Program-made: the position numbers and the translations under genes | From: Paenibacillus sp. KS-LC4 | GTDB taxonomy: Bacteria > Bacillota > Bacilli > Paenibacillales > Paenibacillaceae | Direction: 5' to 3' | Assembly (NCBI RefSeq): GCF_036894955.1 | Contig: NZ_CP145905.1 | Span: forward strand, 2,622,501-2,686,500 | DNA length: 64,000 bases | Shown: positions 8,958-18,211 of the stretch, in pieces | Layout of the letters: each line of letters opens with the position of its first letter | Position numbering within the stretch: position 1 is the stretch's first letter | Notes under the pieces: model-generated | Told to the model about the DNA's origin: nothing | The model's database searches: none | The model's input: the letters and a program-made list of their open reading frames with translations, nothing else

Positions 8958-9620
8958 TTACGTTCGCTCTTGGTTCAAATGACGCTTCACTGTGGCGGGA
9001 ACGCCAGCAGCAAGCGTTTGGTCCGGAATATTCCGAATGACGGCGGCGCCAGCGCCAATCATGCAGCCTGCTCCAATGCGAATGCCGTCGATGACGACAG
9101 TGCCTGTTCCGAGAAAAGAACCGTCGCCGACCGTTACACCGCCGGACAGCGTGGAGCCAGGCGCCAGATGGCAAGCCTCGCCAATGATGCAATCATGGTC
9201 AACCGACGCAGCCGTGTTAATGATGGTGAGGGAGCCAATTTTAGCATCCGGCTGGATGATGCCTCCCGGCATAACAGCAATGCCACAGCCGAGACTAGCG
9301 CTGGGAGCAATATATGCTAATGGGCTTATGGCATTAATCAGCTCGAAGCCAAGGCTTTGCACATGGCGGGCGAGCCGCAGCCGCGCTGCATTATCGCCGA
9401 TAGCGATAAAGGCATGGCGTACCCCCTGCTCCAGCAGCAGAGGAAGCATGGTGTCGTCTCCAAGCACGGGGACATTCAAAACCTGCCCGCCTGGCTCGCG
9501 GCCGATGCAGCCAATGACCTTGTATGCCTGGCTGGTACGAAGAATATCAACGACAACTTTGGCATGTCCGCCAGCTCCAACAACAACGGTGCGATAAGGA
9601 TTCGCAGAAACAGCATTCAT
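8958..9620 (-). CDS. PglD/NeuD-type sugar O/N-acyltransferase (left-handed beta helix)
   Basis: The 220-residue protein has an N-terminal Rossmann-like sugar-nucleotide domain (VVVGAGGHAKVVVDIL at residues 11-26) followed by hexapeptide repeats that form a left-handed beta helix. The segment DHDCIIGEACHLAPG has the histidine that acts as general base in PglD and PerB. It probably acetylates the 4-amino group made by the adjacent aminotransferase, giving a GDP-4-acylamino-4,6-dideoxymannose. AGGAG precedes the ATG. It is the first gene of a two-gene operon and diverges from the glycosyltransferase at 9830. Confidence 0.88.
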   Translation of the reverse strand: MNAVSANPYRTVVVGAGGHAKVVVDILRTSQAYKVIGCIGREPGGQVLNVPVLGDDTMLPLLLEQGVRHAFIAIGDNAARLRLARHVQSLGFELINAISPLAYIAPSASLGCGIAVMPGGIIQPDAKIGSLTIINTAASVDHDCIIGEACHLAPGSTLSGGVTVGDGSFLGTGTVVIDGIRIGAGCMIGAGAAVIRNIPDQTLAAGVPATVKRHLNQERT

Positions 9621-9829
9621 GCCGTATAGGCTCCTTCAACAATAAAATGAGGGGGTGATGCAGCTACTCTCATCATATTCAAATGGCAGAAAATTGCTTC
9701 ACTTGCAGCCGGGCAGTCGTCCATTTATTCAAATATAGTTGAAATCCCTAGCAGGCGAGGGCATGTGCCGTTGCTTTTTGTGAGCGGGACAATACGCTAT
9801 GGAGAAGGCAGAGCGATTGGAGGCGTGAT

Positions 9830-11776
9830 ATGAAACGCAAAAGAGCTCGTAAACAAGGAACAGCGAAGCGCGGCTCGCATAGCCGCATATCGCGAAGAAA
9901 ACGCGGCAATCGAGCGCGAGTCGGAAAAGTAGCAAGGACAAGAAGACGCAATGGCAGACGGGGCGGCAGGAAGCTGCGCGGCTCGAAAAGAAGCCGGAAC
10001 AGGCAGAGGACAACTGAGCAGGCTCAGCTTGTAATGGAGCCTCCAGCACCGATCGAGCCGCCTCCAGCACCAATAGATACGGACCAGTTAAAAGCAAATA
10101 ATGCGGCGTTTCGTCAGGGGCTGCCCGCAGGCGCTCCAATTGTAGAGCTGCTGCGCCGGGTATTCCGGTTGGGGGATGAGGATTTTTTATGGGAGCTGTA
10201 TCGTCAGGTGCTCCAGCGCGAGCCCGATCACGGCGGCTTTAACGGACATCGCAGTCATCTGGCCCATGGCACCCCACGGGCGGTTATTGCGGCGGCTCTA
10301 ATCCAAAGTCCAGAGGCGGAGGCTATTTTCTCCAGAGTGCCATCCGGGGAAGCGAATACGACAGCCCATCTCATTCAGCATTTGTTTCCCGCTGCGGATT
10401 TGGATTTTATTCACGGCATCCACGTACAAATTATGAATCGTGCGCCGGATAGCAATAAGGTAGGACGATATACGACAGCTCTGAAGCAAGGACTGCTGCG
10501 GCGCGCATGGATAGCGAGCCTTGTCATGTCGGAGGAGTTTGGACTGCTCATTGGGGCGCCGTATTTACCTCCGCTTGCGGCGAGTGCGGCCCGTATAAAC
10601 AGCCGGCAAATCGGCATGTTCCTTTGCTTTGGGATGCAAATTGCAATGGATGGCGAAGGCATCGGACGTTTCATCGTCCGTTTGTCGGAAGGCTTGCTAG
10701 CGCTGGAGCATGATTTTACCCTCCATGTGGCGATGACGGAAGCGAATTTTGCCGAGGCTGCGGCTGTGTATGCCCCGCTTCGGGCGGCTTATGGCGATCG
10801 CTTGAAGCTGCACCGTACGGACAGTATGGATACGGTGAACCGCAGCGTGCCAGCGGACATATGGATTGTGCCATATGTGGGGATGGCGCTCGCGCAATAT
10901 TTGGAAAAACCGTATATCGTATGTCTGCATGATCTCGTTTATTTGCATTTGCCTGAGCTGTACAGCGCGTATACCCAGCATTATCAATATATCCATTCTG
11001 TAGCGCAAAAGGTGACGGAAAAAGCGGCGAAGGTCGTCTTCGCTTCGGAATTTACCCGCAATCATGAGGGACTGGAGTTTCTCAAGCTCGCTGTACACAA
11101 AACGGCTGTCGTGCGCTTTGCAGCGCCGCATGAGGAATATGCGGCGTTTCAAACGCATAGCGAGGAGAAATTCCGCAGCGCCTATAAGCTGGATGGTCCA
11201 TATTTGACCTTCCCGTCGGTTGTAAGGCTGCACAAAAATCATGAGGGCCTTATTAAAGCCTTTGCGCTGTTCAAGCAGACGGAGGCAGGAAGAGCATCTG
11301 GCATAAAGCTTGTTTTTACAGATGATCTTGGGAACCGCCCGCGGCAGCAGGAAATTTTGGCATCGCTGAACGAAATTGCCGATCCTATTATTCGCAGCTC
11401 AATCGTGTTTATGGGGCGCATAGCCTCAGTAGATTTGCCTTCCCTATACCGCTATGCCGCAGGCACAATCGTTCCAACGCTCTTCGAGGGCAGCTGCCCA
11501 TTTCCTATACTGGAGTCGCTGCTGATGAATACGCCGGTCGCCTTCGGAAGGCTGGAGGTGGTGCAGGAGGTAATCAGCGACATGAGCTGCTTCGCCACGT
11601 TCCATCCGCATAACATTCAGGAGATGGCGGACGCCATAGCACGGCTGTCACAGGAGGGAGAAGAGGTTGTCCCACGTCAGCAGGCCGCACTTAGCGGCGC
11701 GTTGAACAGGAGATGGCTGGATGTTGCAGGAGATTATGCCAACGTCATTGAAGAGGTGCAAGCAGCTGCCGATTAG
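9830..11776 (+). CDS. Basic-tailed glycosyltransferase: two DUF4214 units plus GT4 domain
   Basis: The protein has 648 residues. Residues 1-60 contain 30 Arg/Lys and no Asp or Glu, and are followed by a Pro-rich linker (residues 70-85). Two tandem DUF4214-like units follow, around 105-170 (LYRQVLQREPDHGGFNGH ... SPEAEAIF) and 185-250 (IMNRAPDSNKVGRYTTAL ... SEEFGLL). The rest is a GT-B, family 4 glycosyltransferase with VRLHKNHEGLI and the donor-site PTLFEGSCPFPILES. It should transfer a sugar in the cytoplasm or on a nascent surface structure. Its TAG stop overlaps the TAA of the converging gene. The basic tail is shared by three other enzymes of the locus (15175, 17110, 22778). Confidence 0.88.
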   Translation: MKRKRARKQGTAKRGSHSRISRRKRGNRARVGKVARTRRRNGRRGGRKLRGSKRSRNRQRTTEQAQLVMEPPAPIEPPPAPIDTDQLKANNAAFRQGLPAGAPIVELLRRVFRLGDEDFLWELYRQVLQREPDHGGFNGHRSHLAHGTPRAVIAAALIQSPEAEAIFSRVPSGEANTTAHLIQHLFPAADLDFIHGIHVQIMNRAPDSNKVGRYTTALKQGLLRRAWIASLVMSEEFGLLIGAPYLPPLAASAARINSRQIGMFLCFGMQIAMDGEGIGRFIVRLSEGLLALEHDFTLHVAMTEANFAEAAAVYAPLRAAYGDRLKLHRTDSMDTVNRSVPADIWIVPYVGMALAQYLEKPYIVCLHDLVYLHLPELYSAYTQHYQYIHSVAQKVTEKAAKVVFASEFTRNHEGLEFLKLAVHKTAVVRFAAPHEEYAAFQTHSEEKFRSAYKLDGPYLTFPSVVRLHKNHEGLIKAFALFKQTEAGRASGIKLVFTDDLGNRPRQQEILASLNEIADPIIRSSIVFMGRIASVDLPSLYRYAAGTIVPTLFEGSCPFPILESLLMNTPVAFGRLEVVQEVISDMSCFATFHPHNIQEMADAIARLSQEGEEVVPRQQAALSGALNRRWLDVAGDYANVIEEVQAAAD

Positions 11777-12945
11777 GGCAGCTGCTTGCCGTAATACCGC
11801 CAATACGTATCGCGAAAAACGTTCAAATAACGCTTTGCGACATCATCCCAGCTTTCCGCTGGATCATGAATGCCCGCTATGGCGGAGCTTTTATATTCAT
11901 CATAATTCGCAGTCAAATCTTCAAGCGCTTGAACGATGGAATCGGGGCTGCTCGGGTTAAACCAGGCGATCTTGGCACTATGCCTCGCCAAATGCTCGCG
12001 CATGACCGGAATGTCCGAACAGAGCACTGGAGTACCGAGGCGAAGCGCTTCTTCGACCGGGTAGCTCCCGCCACCTTCCGAAAGGCTGGGCATAATGAGC
12101 GCCCAGGCATTTTTAATGAGCGCGGGAATATCCTCGTCTCCTACAAAGCCGAGCGGGTAAAGATCACGATTGACGACAAGGCCTGTTCGACGAATGGTGG
12201 AGATAAGCGTTGGTATCCAGCTGTGCTGCGGCGTGCAATCCGGAAAAGGCTGCCGCAGCGTCTCAGTTAAATAGCCGGTGAGCACTAGCGGGCATTTGGT
12301 GCGCCCCTTCCATTGGGACAAGGCCTCAAGCAGATTGTTATGGTTTTTATGCGGCGACGTATTAGACGGATAAATGATGTATTTGGACGGAATGCGGGCA
12401 GCGGTGGCAGGAGAGACCTGGCTTGCATAATGTGCGGCAATCGGTGTAATGGCATGAGGCACGACAGTCGCGGATTGATGGCGAGGGCCGAAAAGTGCAA
12501 TGAGGCGATTTTTCACATGCTGCGAAGAAACGACGACGGATGTGACGTGATCCAGCCATTTTTTCGATAAAGTCCAGTGACCCTTAAGCTGCTCGCCATT
12601 GGTAAAAGGCGGGACATAATCGAACATCGTCGTATCGTGAAAGGTGCAGACGGTTGGACGGTCAAGGGCGTGGTAGGGGTGGGTGTGCGGCCAGTAGTAA
12701 TAGACGATGTCGATGCCAGCAAGCAAATAGGAATTTTGGTCGGAATCAATGCTGTGCTGGGTGGATACCATCTCAACCTTGCCTAATGCTTTCAGTTCCT
12801 TGGCGTTGCGAATAAGGGAATCGGGCGATAGGACAAGCCTGATCTGCTCCACATCCGGCTGCCTGGCCATAGCCGAAATCAAATTATGGAGCAGCCTCAT
12901 CCCACCGCCGATGGAAAAATGGACAGACCATACAAGAATCCGCAT
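11773..12945 (-). CDS. Glycosyltransferase family 4
   Basis: The 390-residue GT-B protein begins MRILVWSVHFSIGGGMRLLHNL, the usual acceptor-domain start. It contains YPSNTSPHKNHNNLLEAL and the nucleotide-sugar motif MPSLSEGGGSYPVEEALRLG with the E-x7-E pattern. It has no basic tail and no membrane segment. GGAGG precedes the ATG. The gene is the last of three minus-strand genes (methyltransferase, GT61, this one). Sugar specificity cannot be read from sequence; rhamnose or mannose from the local pathway is plausible. Confidence 0.9.
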   Translation of the reverse strand: MRILVWSVHFSIGGGMRLLHNLISAMARQPDVEQIRLVLSPDSLIRNAKELKALGKVEMVSTQHSIDSDQNSYLLAGIDIVYYYWPHTHPYHALDRPTVCTFHDTTMFDYVPPFTNGEQLKGHWTLSKKWLDHVTSVVVSSQHVKNRLIALFGPRHQSATVVPHAITPIAAHYASQVSPATAARIPSKYIIYPSNTSPHKNHNNLLEALSQWKGRTKCPLVLTGYLTETLRQPFPDCTPQHSWIPTLISTIRRTGLVVNRDLYPLGFVGDEDIPALIKNAWALIMPSLSEGGGSYPVEEALRLGTPVLCSDIPVMREHLARHSAKIAWFNPSSPDSIVQALEDLTANYDEYKSSAIAGIHDPAESWDDVAKRYLNVFRDTYWRYYGKQLP

Positions 12946-13107
12946 TGTTACAAACCTCCTGCAAAGGGCGAGGCTGTCTCCTGCCTAACAGCAAGAATGC
13001 CAGCCGTTGCTCCGTGAATGATGAAAAATGTTGCGCTTGCGAATTCAATATATGTGGGCGCGAGGGGAGTTATTCGCAGCATTGACGCAGGATTTGTGGG
13101 CAGCGGG

Positions 13108-14217
13108 CTAAAGGCCCGCTAGCTTAAGCACATGTTCAAGCTTATTTATATTAACGACAATATTATCCGTTCCGACGAAGGGCCTTGGCGGCTGCTCCAC
13201 CTCGCATACGATTTCATAATAGTCTACGCCGGCATGTGCGCACAGCTTCCAGAAATAGGGGTCGACGAAGGTGGAGGGAGCAAGCTCCAAAAGAGCCGCG
13301 CCCGGCTCACAGAAGGCAATGTTGATGCTGCCGCTCCCGAAGGGGGCGACGATATGCTGCGCTGACGAGAAAATCGCGATTTTCTCTGCGGTAGAGAGCG
13401 GAGTAAGCACGATTTCCCTGAAGCCCTTGCCTTTCAGAAAACGGAGAACCTCTTCCTCGTTGACGACAAAGCGAGCCTGGGCATCCTTGCGGGTAATATA
13501 GAGGCGCTCGAAGCCTTTTTTGGCTTTTACGCGCCGGTCAGCTTTAAGTCGCTTGGCCATGAAATGCGATGCCCACGGCGGACATTTGCCGACCATCAGC
13601 GGCACCGCCGGCACGATCAGGCGGTCGGCGAGCAGATGAAAGTTTGCATCCTCGACCTGGATACACTTATGGAGCGGAATGCCTAGCATGGCAAGCGATT
13701 CATAGTGAAAAGGGTGAAACAGCTTGCCGATGACGTATTTGTCTATCGGAATGCCGCTTTTCTCCAGCAAATGGAGCCTTGGCAGCAGATCGAAAAACCA
13801 ATGTCCGAAAATGTTTTGCGTACACGCCTTAATATGCGGCATGTTCCAGCCCCAAATGAGCGTGGCGACCGTTCCCTTAAAGTGCTGCGGCTCCGGCAGC
13901 TGCGTGAAATCAATGAGCGGGCAGTCGAGCTCGACATCGCGCAGCCGCTTATTGTCTGGCGTAACGACATATGCGTTGCTCGTCACCAGCCGTCCGCCAG
14001 GAATGGCCGCTACAAAAGCTTCATCAAAGGCAGAGGACGTCACCCAGCGTGGCTGATCAATACCTTTGCCGGCGGGGAGCGTCAATGTTTCAGCCGGATA
14101 AATGACCTGATAATAATAGGAAAGCAGATCGGGAGGGACAGCTGCTTGCTGCGCCCAATCTCGCGTTTTCTCATAAAATTGCTGAGGGATAGTGTAGATA
14201 GGGATCGCCTCCTTCAA
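13108..14217 (-). CDS. Glycosyltransferase family 61 (DUF563)
   Basis: The 369-residue protein matches the GT61/DUF563 pattern: LYITRKDAQARFVVNEEEV, then HIVAPFGSGSINIAFCEPGAALLEL in the C-terminal half. It is probably a capsule- or glycan-type glycosyltransferase. The only usual start codon is TTG at 14217, but the strong AAGGAGG lies inside its first codons rather than in front of it. Either the TTG uses a weak upstream AGGTG, or translation begins at an ATC eight bases after AAGGAGG. A palindrome (AGCGGGC 13102-13108, GCCCGCT 13114-13120) covers the stop codon. Confidence 0.85.
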   Translation of the reverse strand: MKEAIPIYTIPQQFYEKTRDWAQQAAVPPDLLSYYYQVIYPAETLTLPAGKGIDQPRWVTSSAFDEAFVAAIPGGRLVTSNAYVVTPDNKRLRDVELDCPLIDFTQLPEPQHFKGTVATLIWGWNMPHIKACTQNIFGHWFFDLLPRLHLLEKSGIPIDKYVIGKLFHPFHYESLAMLGIPLHKCIQVEDANFHLLADRLIVPAVPLMVGKCPPWASHFMAKRLKADRRVKAKKGFERLYITRKDAQARFVVNEEEVLRFLKGKGFREIVLTPLSTAEKIAIFSSAQHIVAPFGSGSINIAFCEPGAALLELAPSTFVDPYFWKLCAHAGVDYYEIVCEVEQPPRPFVGTDNIVVNINKLEHVLKLAGL

Positions 14218-14299
14218 TCCGAATCATGAAGCGCACCTGGCGCGAAGTATCGTTTTGCGCGCTGCATAATGCTTGAAATTGCTAAATGTACCTCCGTTG

Positions 14300-14974
14300 T
14301 TATGCGTAATGAGCGGCAAGCTCCTGCTGCCGCCCAATGATTGGCTGAAAGCGGGCTGGGCAGCCTTTAGGGAACAGAACACCCAAACCATTGGAATGCT
14401 CGAAATGCAGATGAGGCATCGCCGAAAGCTCCGCCCAGAGCCGATAAACGCCAAAATCCGCAAGCCGAACCACGGTGTCATGAAATAAAATAATGCCACC
14501 CTCCGCAAGTTTGGGAAGCCAAGTCGTATAGTCATGCCGAACAGCCTCGTACACATGGTAGCCGTCAATATGCAGCAGTTGAATCGAACCGTCGGGAAAG
14601 GCAGAGAGCGCTTGGTCAAAGGTGCCGCGCAGCGGTGTTCCGATACCGGGAAATTCACGGGCGCTTACAGCATTGACCGCAGCGTACATCGAATCATCCA
14701 GCATGCCATAAGCGCCGGTATGGGCATCGCCCATCCAAGTATCCACCGCATAACATGCGCTTTTCAACTGTGCATCCTTAATCGCTTGGCAAAAGCTGAA
14801 ATAGGATGTGCCGTACAGCGTTCCCAGCTCTACAATCAGGCTGGGACGGGCAAAACGAACAAGATCATAAGCAAATTTTCGATGCCCGGACCAGGCTCCG
14901 CCTGCTATAAAGCTTGCGGGAAGCTCAGGTGCTGCATCTGCAATAAATTTCGGGTTGTGAAATGTCCAGTCCAT
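14300..14974 (-). CDS. Class I SAM-dependent methyltransferase (Methyltransf_24 type)
   Basis: The 224-residue protein has an SAM-binding motif I (LIVELGTLYGTSYFSFC), an acidic motif around AVDTWMGDAHTG, and LLHIDGYHVYEAVRHDYTTW, typical of the Methyltransf_24 group found in O-antigen and capsule loci. It may methylate a sugar of the local glycan. GCAGGAGG precedes the ATG. It is the first gene of the minus-strand set and diverges from the basic-tailed GT2 gene at 15175. Confidence 0.85.
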   Translation of the reverse strand: MDWTFHNPKFIADAAPELPASFIAGGAWSGHRKFAYDLVRFARPSLIVELGTLYGTSYFSFCQAIKDAQLKSACYAVDTWMGDAHTGAYGMLDDSMYAAVNAVSAREFPGIGTPLRGTFDQALSAFPDGSIQLLHIDGYHVYEAVRHDYTTWLPKLAEGGIILFHDTVVRLADFGVYRLWAELSAMPHLHFEHSNGLGVLFPKGCPARFQPIIGRQQELAAHYA

Positions 14975-15121
14975 AACATCCTCCTGCCTTGCAAAATAGA
15001 AGCATAACTACCCTATCCTATGTGGAGCTTGCCAGATAGGATAGGGCAGTTGCGCTAAGTAAAAGCGCACATTTCTCCTTCTCATGGACGTACAGCCGCC
15101 GTTGCGTCGGCTTTATCCCTA

Positions 15122-15129
15122 CATACAAT
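15122..15129 (+). promoter_or_regulatory. CATACAAT, possible mother-cell sigma -10 element
   Basis: CATACAAT equals the sigma-E -10 consensus and lies 46 bases before the chosen TTG start of the glycosyltransferase at 15175. No clear -35 is visible. Related ATAC-type sequences lie at similar distances from the starts at 9830 (9791) and 22778 (22843-22850, complement). Confidence 0.3.
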
Positions 15130-15174
15130 GACAGCATAAATGAATATATACGAATGGATGCGAGGTGGAATAGG

Positions 15175-16317
15175 TTGAGAAGCCGCAGTAGAAAAAGCGG
15201 TCGTGCGGGGAGAAGAAGCCCGCGCAGCTCACAAGGCGGCATTCGCCGCCGCACAGCCCGGAGTCTTGCGTCCCGCGGGCGCAGACCTCGCAGAAGCCAG
15301 GCGAGGCGTGGAGGGACGCTGCAGCCTGCCATTATCCGAGGGCAGTGTGCAAAAGCGCGCAATGGCGGGCTTGCAGCGGGCTTAACGGCGAGGCAGGGGC
15401 CTCAGCAAGCCGATGAGCTGCAGCAGTTGCAGCGGCTGTGGCAGAGCTACGGTCTGGCCGCGGGCGGGACAGCTTCCAAATCAGCATATTTAGCCTGTAT
15501 GAAGGCCTTCATAGAAGGATATTTTGCCGCTACGGGAACACCGGCGCCGAATTGGGTGCTGCTGCCGACGCACAAGACAGTTGCGGCAGTGGTGATGGCG
15601 ATGAATGAAGAGGAGTCTATGGCTTCCATGCTTCAGCAATTGGAGAGGCTTCCTTTACATGAAATCGTCGTCGTGGTGAACGGCTCAACGGACACGACCG
15701 CCAGCAAAGTTCGGGAGAGCGGCAAAGCCGTGCTCATTCATTACGCTGGAGCACTCGGGCATGATGTGGGACGGGCGGTAGGCGCAAGAACAACGATCTC
15801 GGATATTGTACTGTTCGTCGATGCGGATATTCCCATTGCTGCTGAGCAGTTGCTGCCTTTTATTGAGGCTGTCGCTGGCGGGACGGATATGGTGCTCAAT
15901 AATTTATCTTCCTATATGGGGAGTTTTTCAGGAAGAGATGAAGTGATGATGATGAAGGAGTTTGTGAACCGCTCGATGAACCGGCCCGATCTTACCGTTA
16001 ATTCCTTGACAGCCGTTCCGCATGCGCTCTCGCGTAAAGCGATTGAGGCTATTGGAGCAGCCCAGCTGGCGGTTCCGCCAAAGGCGCAGGCGATTGCGCT
16101 CCAATCTGGCCTTAAGGTAGGTACAGCGAGCATGGTGGATGTCATTAGGCATAATCGGGTGCGGCCGGGAAATATAGGCATGGGCAATCATGTGGCGAGG
16201 CTCATCGTAGGCGACCATCTGGAAGCACTGGAGTGGATGATGAGAGCGGGAAATGCCCGCCTGCAATATACAGACGGAGTAAGGGATCGCAAAAGTGCTG
16301 GCCGAGGAGGGGAATAG
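15175..16317 (+). CDS. Basic-tailed glycosyltransferase family 2
   Basis: About 380 residues. The first 45 residues contain 19 Arg/Lys, many Ser and no acidic residue (an RS-like tail); a Gln-rich helix follows. The GT-A/GT2 domain then begins near residue 145 with AVVMAMNEEESMASMLQQL, VVVNGSTDTTASKV and the metal-binding FVDADIPI. I choose TTG 15175 because GAGGTGG lies seven bases upstream; ATG 15154 in the same frame has no ribosome site. The stop abuts the ATG of the next glycosyltransferase (TAGATG), so 15175, 16318 and 17110 form an operon. Confidence 0.85.
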   Translation: MRSRSRKSGRAGRRSPRSSQGGIRRRTARSLASRGRRPRRSQARRGGTLQPAIIRGQCAKARNGGLAAGLTARQGPQQADELQQLQRLWQSYGLAAGGTASKSAYLACMKAFIEGYFAATGTPAPNWVLLPTHKTVAAVVMAMNEEESMASMLQQLERLPLHEIVVVVNGSTDTTASKVRESGKAVLIHYAGALGHDVGRAVGARTTISDIVLFVDADIPIAAEQLLPFIEAVAGGTDMVLNNLSSYMGSFSGRDEVMMMKEFVNRSMNRPDLTVNSLTAVPHALSRKAIEAIGAAQLAVPPKAQAIALQSGLKVGTASMVDVIRHNRVRPGNIGMGNHVARLIVGDHLEALEWMMRAGNARLQYTDGVRDRKSAGRGGE

Positions 16318-17040
16318 ATGCTGACCAGTATTATTATTCCGACCTACAACCGTTTGCCGCTGTTGCAGGAAGCGATCTATTCCATTCGCAGCAGTACACC
16401 CGAACAGTATGAACTAATCATCGTTGATAATGGCTCAACAGATGGAACGATTGAATATTTGCGTGAGCAGCAAATCACATTCATCGGCCTGCCGAGCAAT
16501 CAAGGCTTTCCCGCCGCCTGCAATTGGGGGCTGCGGCTGGCTCGCGGTGACCAATTGCTGCTGCTGAACAATGATGTGCTGGTGGCACCTGGTTGGCTGG
16601 GCAAGCTGCGGCAGGCTTTAGGCAGCAGCAAGCAGATTGGCATCGCAGGGCCGATGTCCAACTTTGTAAGCGGCAAGCAGCAAATCGAAATGCGCGGCAA
16701 TTATGTGGAAATGGCGGAGCAGCTTGCCGCAGAGTACGCAGGCGATTATGAGGAGGTCAGCCGATTGGTTGGTTTTTGCCTGTTATTTTCGCGGGAGCTG
16801 ATGGATCAAATTGGTCTGCTGGATGAGCGTTTCTCGCCAGGACATTATGAGGATGATGACTATTGCTACCGTGCGCGGCAAGCAGGGTACCGACTGCTGA
16901 TGGCTAAGGATACATTCGTCTTTCATCATGGCAGCGCGAGCTTCAAGCAGGAGGGGCAGGAGGCTGTAGAGCGTTTGCTCGCCCGCAACCGAATGCTGTT
17001 CACAGACAAATGGGGCGTGGACCCGCAGCAGTTTATTTAA
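16318..17040 (+). CDS. Glycosyltransferase family 2 (rhamnosyltransferase-like)
   Basis: The compact 240-residue GT-A enzyme has the canonical start TSIIIPTYNRLPLLQEAI, the nucleotide-binding VDNGSTDGTIEYL, the DxD-like LLNNDVLV, and the C-terminal FSPGHYEDDDYCYRARQAG found in GT2 rhamnosyl-type transferases. It has no tail or membrane segments. It follows the preceding gene without a gap. Confidence 0.9.
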   Translation: MLTSIIIPTYNRLPLLQEAIYSIRSSTPEQYELIIVDNGSTDGTIEYLREQQITFIGLPSNQGFPAACNWGLRLARGDQLLLLNNDVLVAPGWLGKLRQALGSSKQIGIAGPMSNFVSGKQQIEMRGNYVEMAEQLAAEYAGDYEEVSRLVGFCLLFSRELMDQIGLLDERFSPGHYEDDDYCYRARQAGYRLLMAKDTFVFHHGSASFKQEGQEAVERLLARNRMLFTDKWGVDPQQFI

Positions 17041-17109
17041 AAGCTAGAGAAAGGAGACGGTAACGTGATCCTTTCTCTAGCTTTAGCAACAATGCAGGAG
17101 GTGCTCAGC

Positions 17110-18186
17110 ATGAAAACGGCGAGAAGACGCAAAACGGCCAGCCTTCCGATTAAGCGGCGGAAGAGACGTGCCGTTTCAAAGAGGAAAAATCGCTCCGCAA
17201 AGTCCGCAAAGTCCGTCAAGCCGCAGGCGGCTAAGGGACCGTATGTGGAGGGTTATCAAACCGGTCATGAAGAAGGATACAACAAAGGTTACGAAGATGG
17301 AACGAAGCAGGCAGAGGGACAAAGGGCAGACCATTCGCACAGCTGGGAGTCGGCCGAGAGGGCAGGCTACGAGAAAGGGCTGAAAATCGGGCGCTACGAA
17401 GGCGGCGACGCCATCATTGATGAGCAATTGCCGGAAGCTCATGTCCTTCCAGATACTTCCGTAGCGCAGGTTATTGCATCAGGCATCGCTGCGCTAGGAG
17501 ATCGCATCGTCCACCTTTTGACCGCGCAGCAGGTGGCTGAGCGATTGATGGAGGCGCTGGAGCAGCGCAAGCCGCTATCTGTCGTACGGCTTGGCGATGG
17601 CGAGCTGTTGACGCTGGCACAGGAAAGTGTGCTGCCAATTGAACAGGTTCGCCACGAGGGCGGTTTTTTAGAGTATGCCGGAGTAAAGGTGCCGGACATT
17701 GCCGCCCGCGACCGCTTGCTGGCAGCGGTAAAGCGGGCCGACATTGTCGGCATACCAAAGCTGCGGCAGCCGAACTACCAACGGCTGGCTACGGCTGTTT
17801 TTCAAACGTATGGCATTGATTTTCGCAGTAAGGTGCTGACAGATTCGCTCGTCAATTACCGTTTGTATCAGGACGGACATTTGCCTCGCCTAATGAGAGG
17901 CCGCAGAGTGCTAATTATTGGGAATTTGGCGCAACCGCTCGCTAAGGTGCTTGCTGAGAGCGGCGTAGCGGTCGTAGGAGCTGTAGCTCACGTTCAGGGG
18001 ATCCATGATGTGGACCGGGTGATGGGGGAAATTAGACAGCATGATTTTGAACTTGCATTAGTATCAGCGGGTATTGCGGCTGTTATCCTTGCGGATGCGA
18101 TTGCAGTAGAAATGGGCAAGGCTGCGCTTGATTTTGGCCATATGGCTAATTCAATTGTCAAAGGGGAGGCTCCGATTCAGGCTTAA
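17110..18186 (+). CDS. Basic-tailed GT-D fold glycosyltransferase with Gly-Tyr repeats
   Basis: The protein has 358 residues. Residues 1-40 contain 18 Arg/Lys and no acid. Next is a short Gly/Tyr repeat (GYQTGHEEGYNKGYEDG and, after a gap, AGYEKGLKIGRYEGG). From about residue 140 a GT-D (DUF1792/DGT-like) domain follows, with the diagnostic SVVRLGDGELLTL, a conserved DSLVNYRL and the end GKAALDFGHMANSI. GT-D enzymes add sugars to already glycosylated repeat proteins in streptococci. ATG 17110 is used because AGGAGGTG lies directly upstream. It is the last gene of the 15175-18186 operon and converges on the collagen-like gene. Confidence 0.85.
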   Translation: MKTARRRKTASLPIKRRKRRAVSKRKNRSAKSAKSVKPQAAKGPYVEGYQTGHEEGYNKGYEDGTKQAEGQRADHSHSWESAERAGYEKGLKIGRYEGGDAIIDEQLPEAHVLPDTSVAQVIASGIAALGDRIVHLLTAQQVAERLMEALEQRKPLSVVRLGDGELLTLAQESVLPIEQVRHEGGFLEYAGVKVPDIAARDRLLAAVKRADIVGIPKLRQPNYQRLATAVFQTYGIDFRSKVLTDSLVNYRLYQDGHLPRLMRGRRVLIIGNLAQPLAKVLAESGVAVVGAVAHVQGIHDVDRVMGEIRQHDFELALVSAGIAAVILADAIAVEMGKAALDFGHMANSIVKGEAPIQA

Positions 18187-18211
18187 GTTGAGGGGAGTCC
18201 ATTTTATGTAG

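Noticed and set aside
13102..13120. Hairpin at the stop of the GT61 gene
   Set aside because: The stem is short, overlaps coding sequence and lacks a T-run, so I do not call it a terminator.
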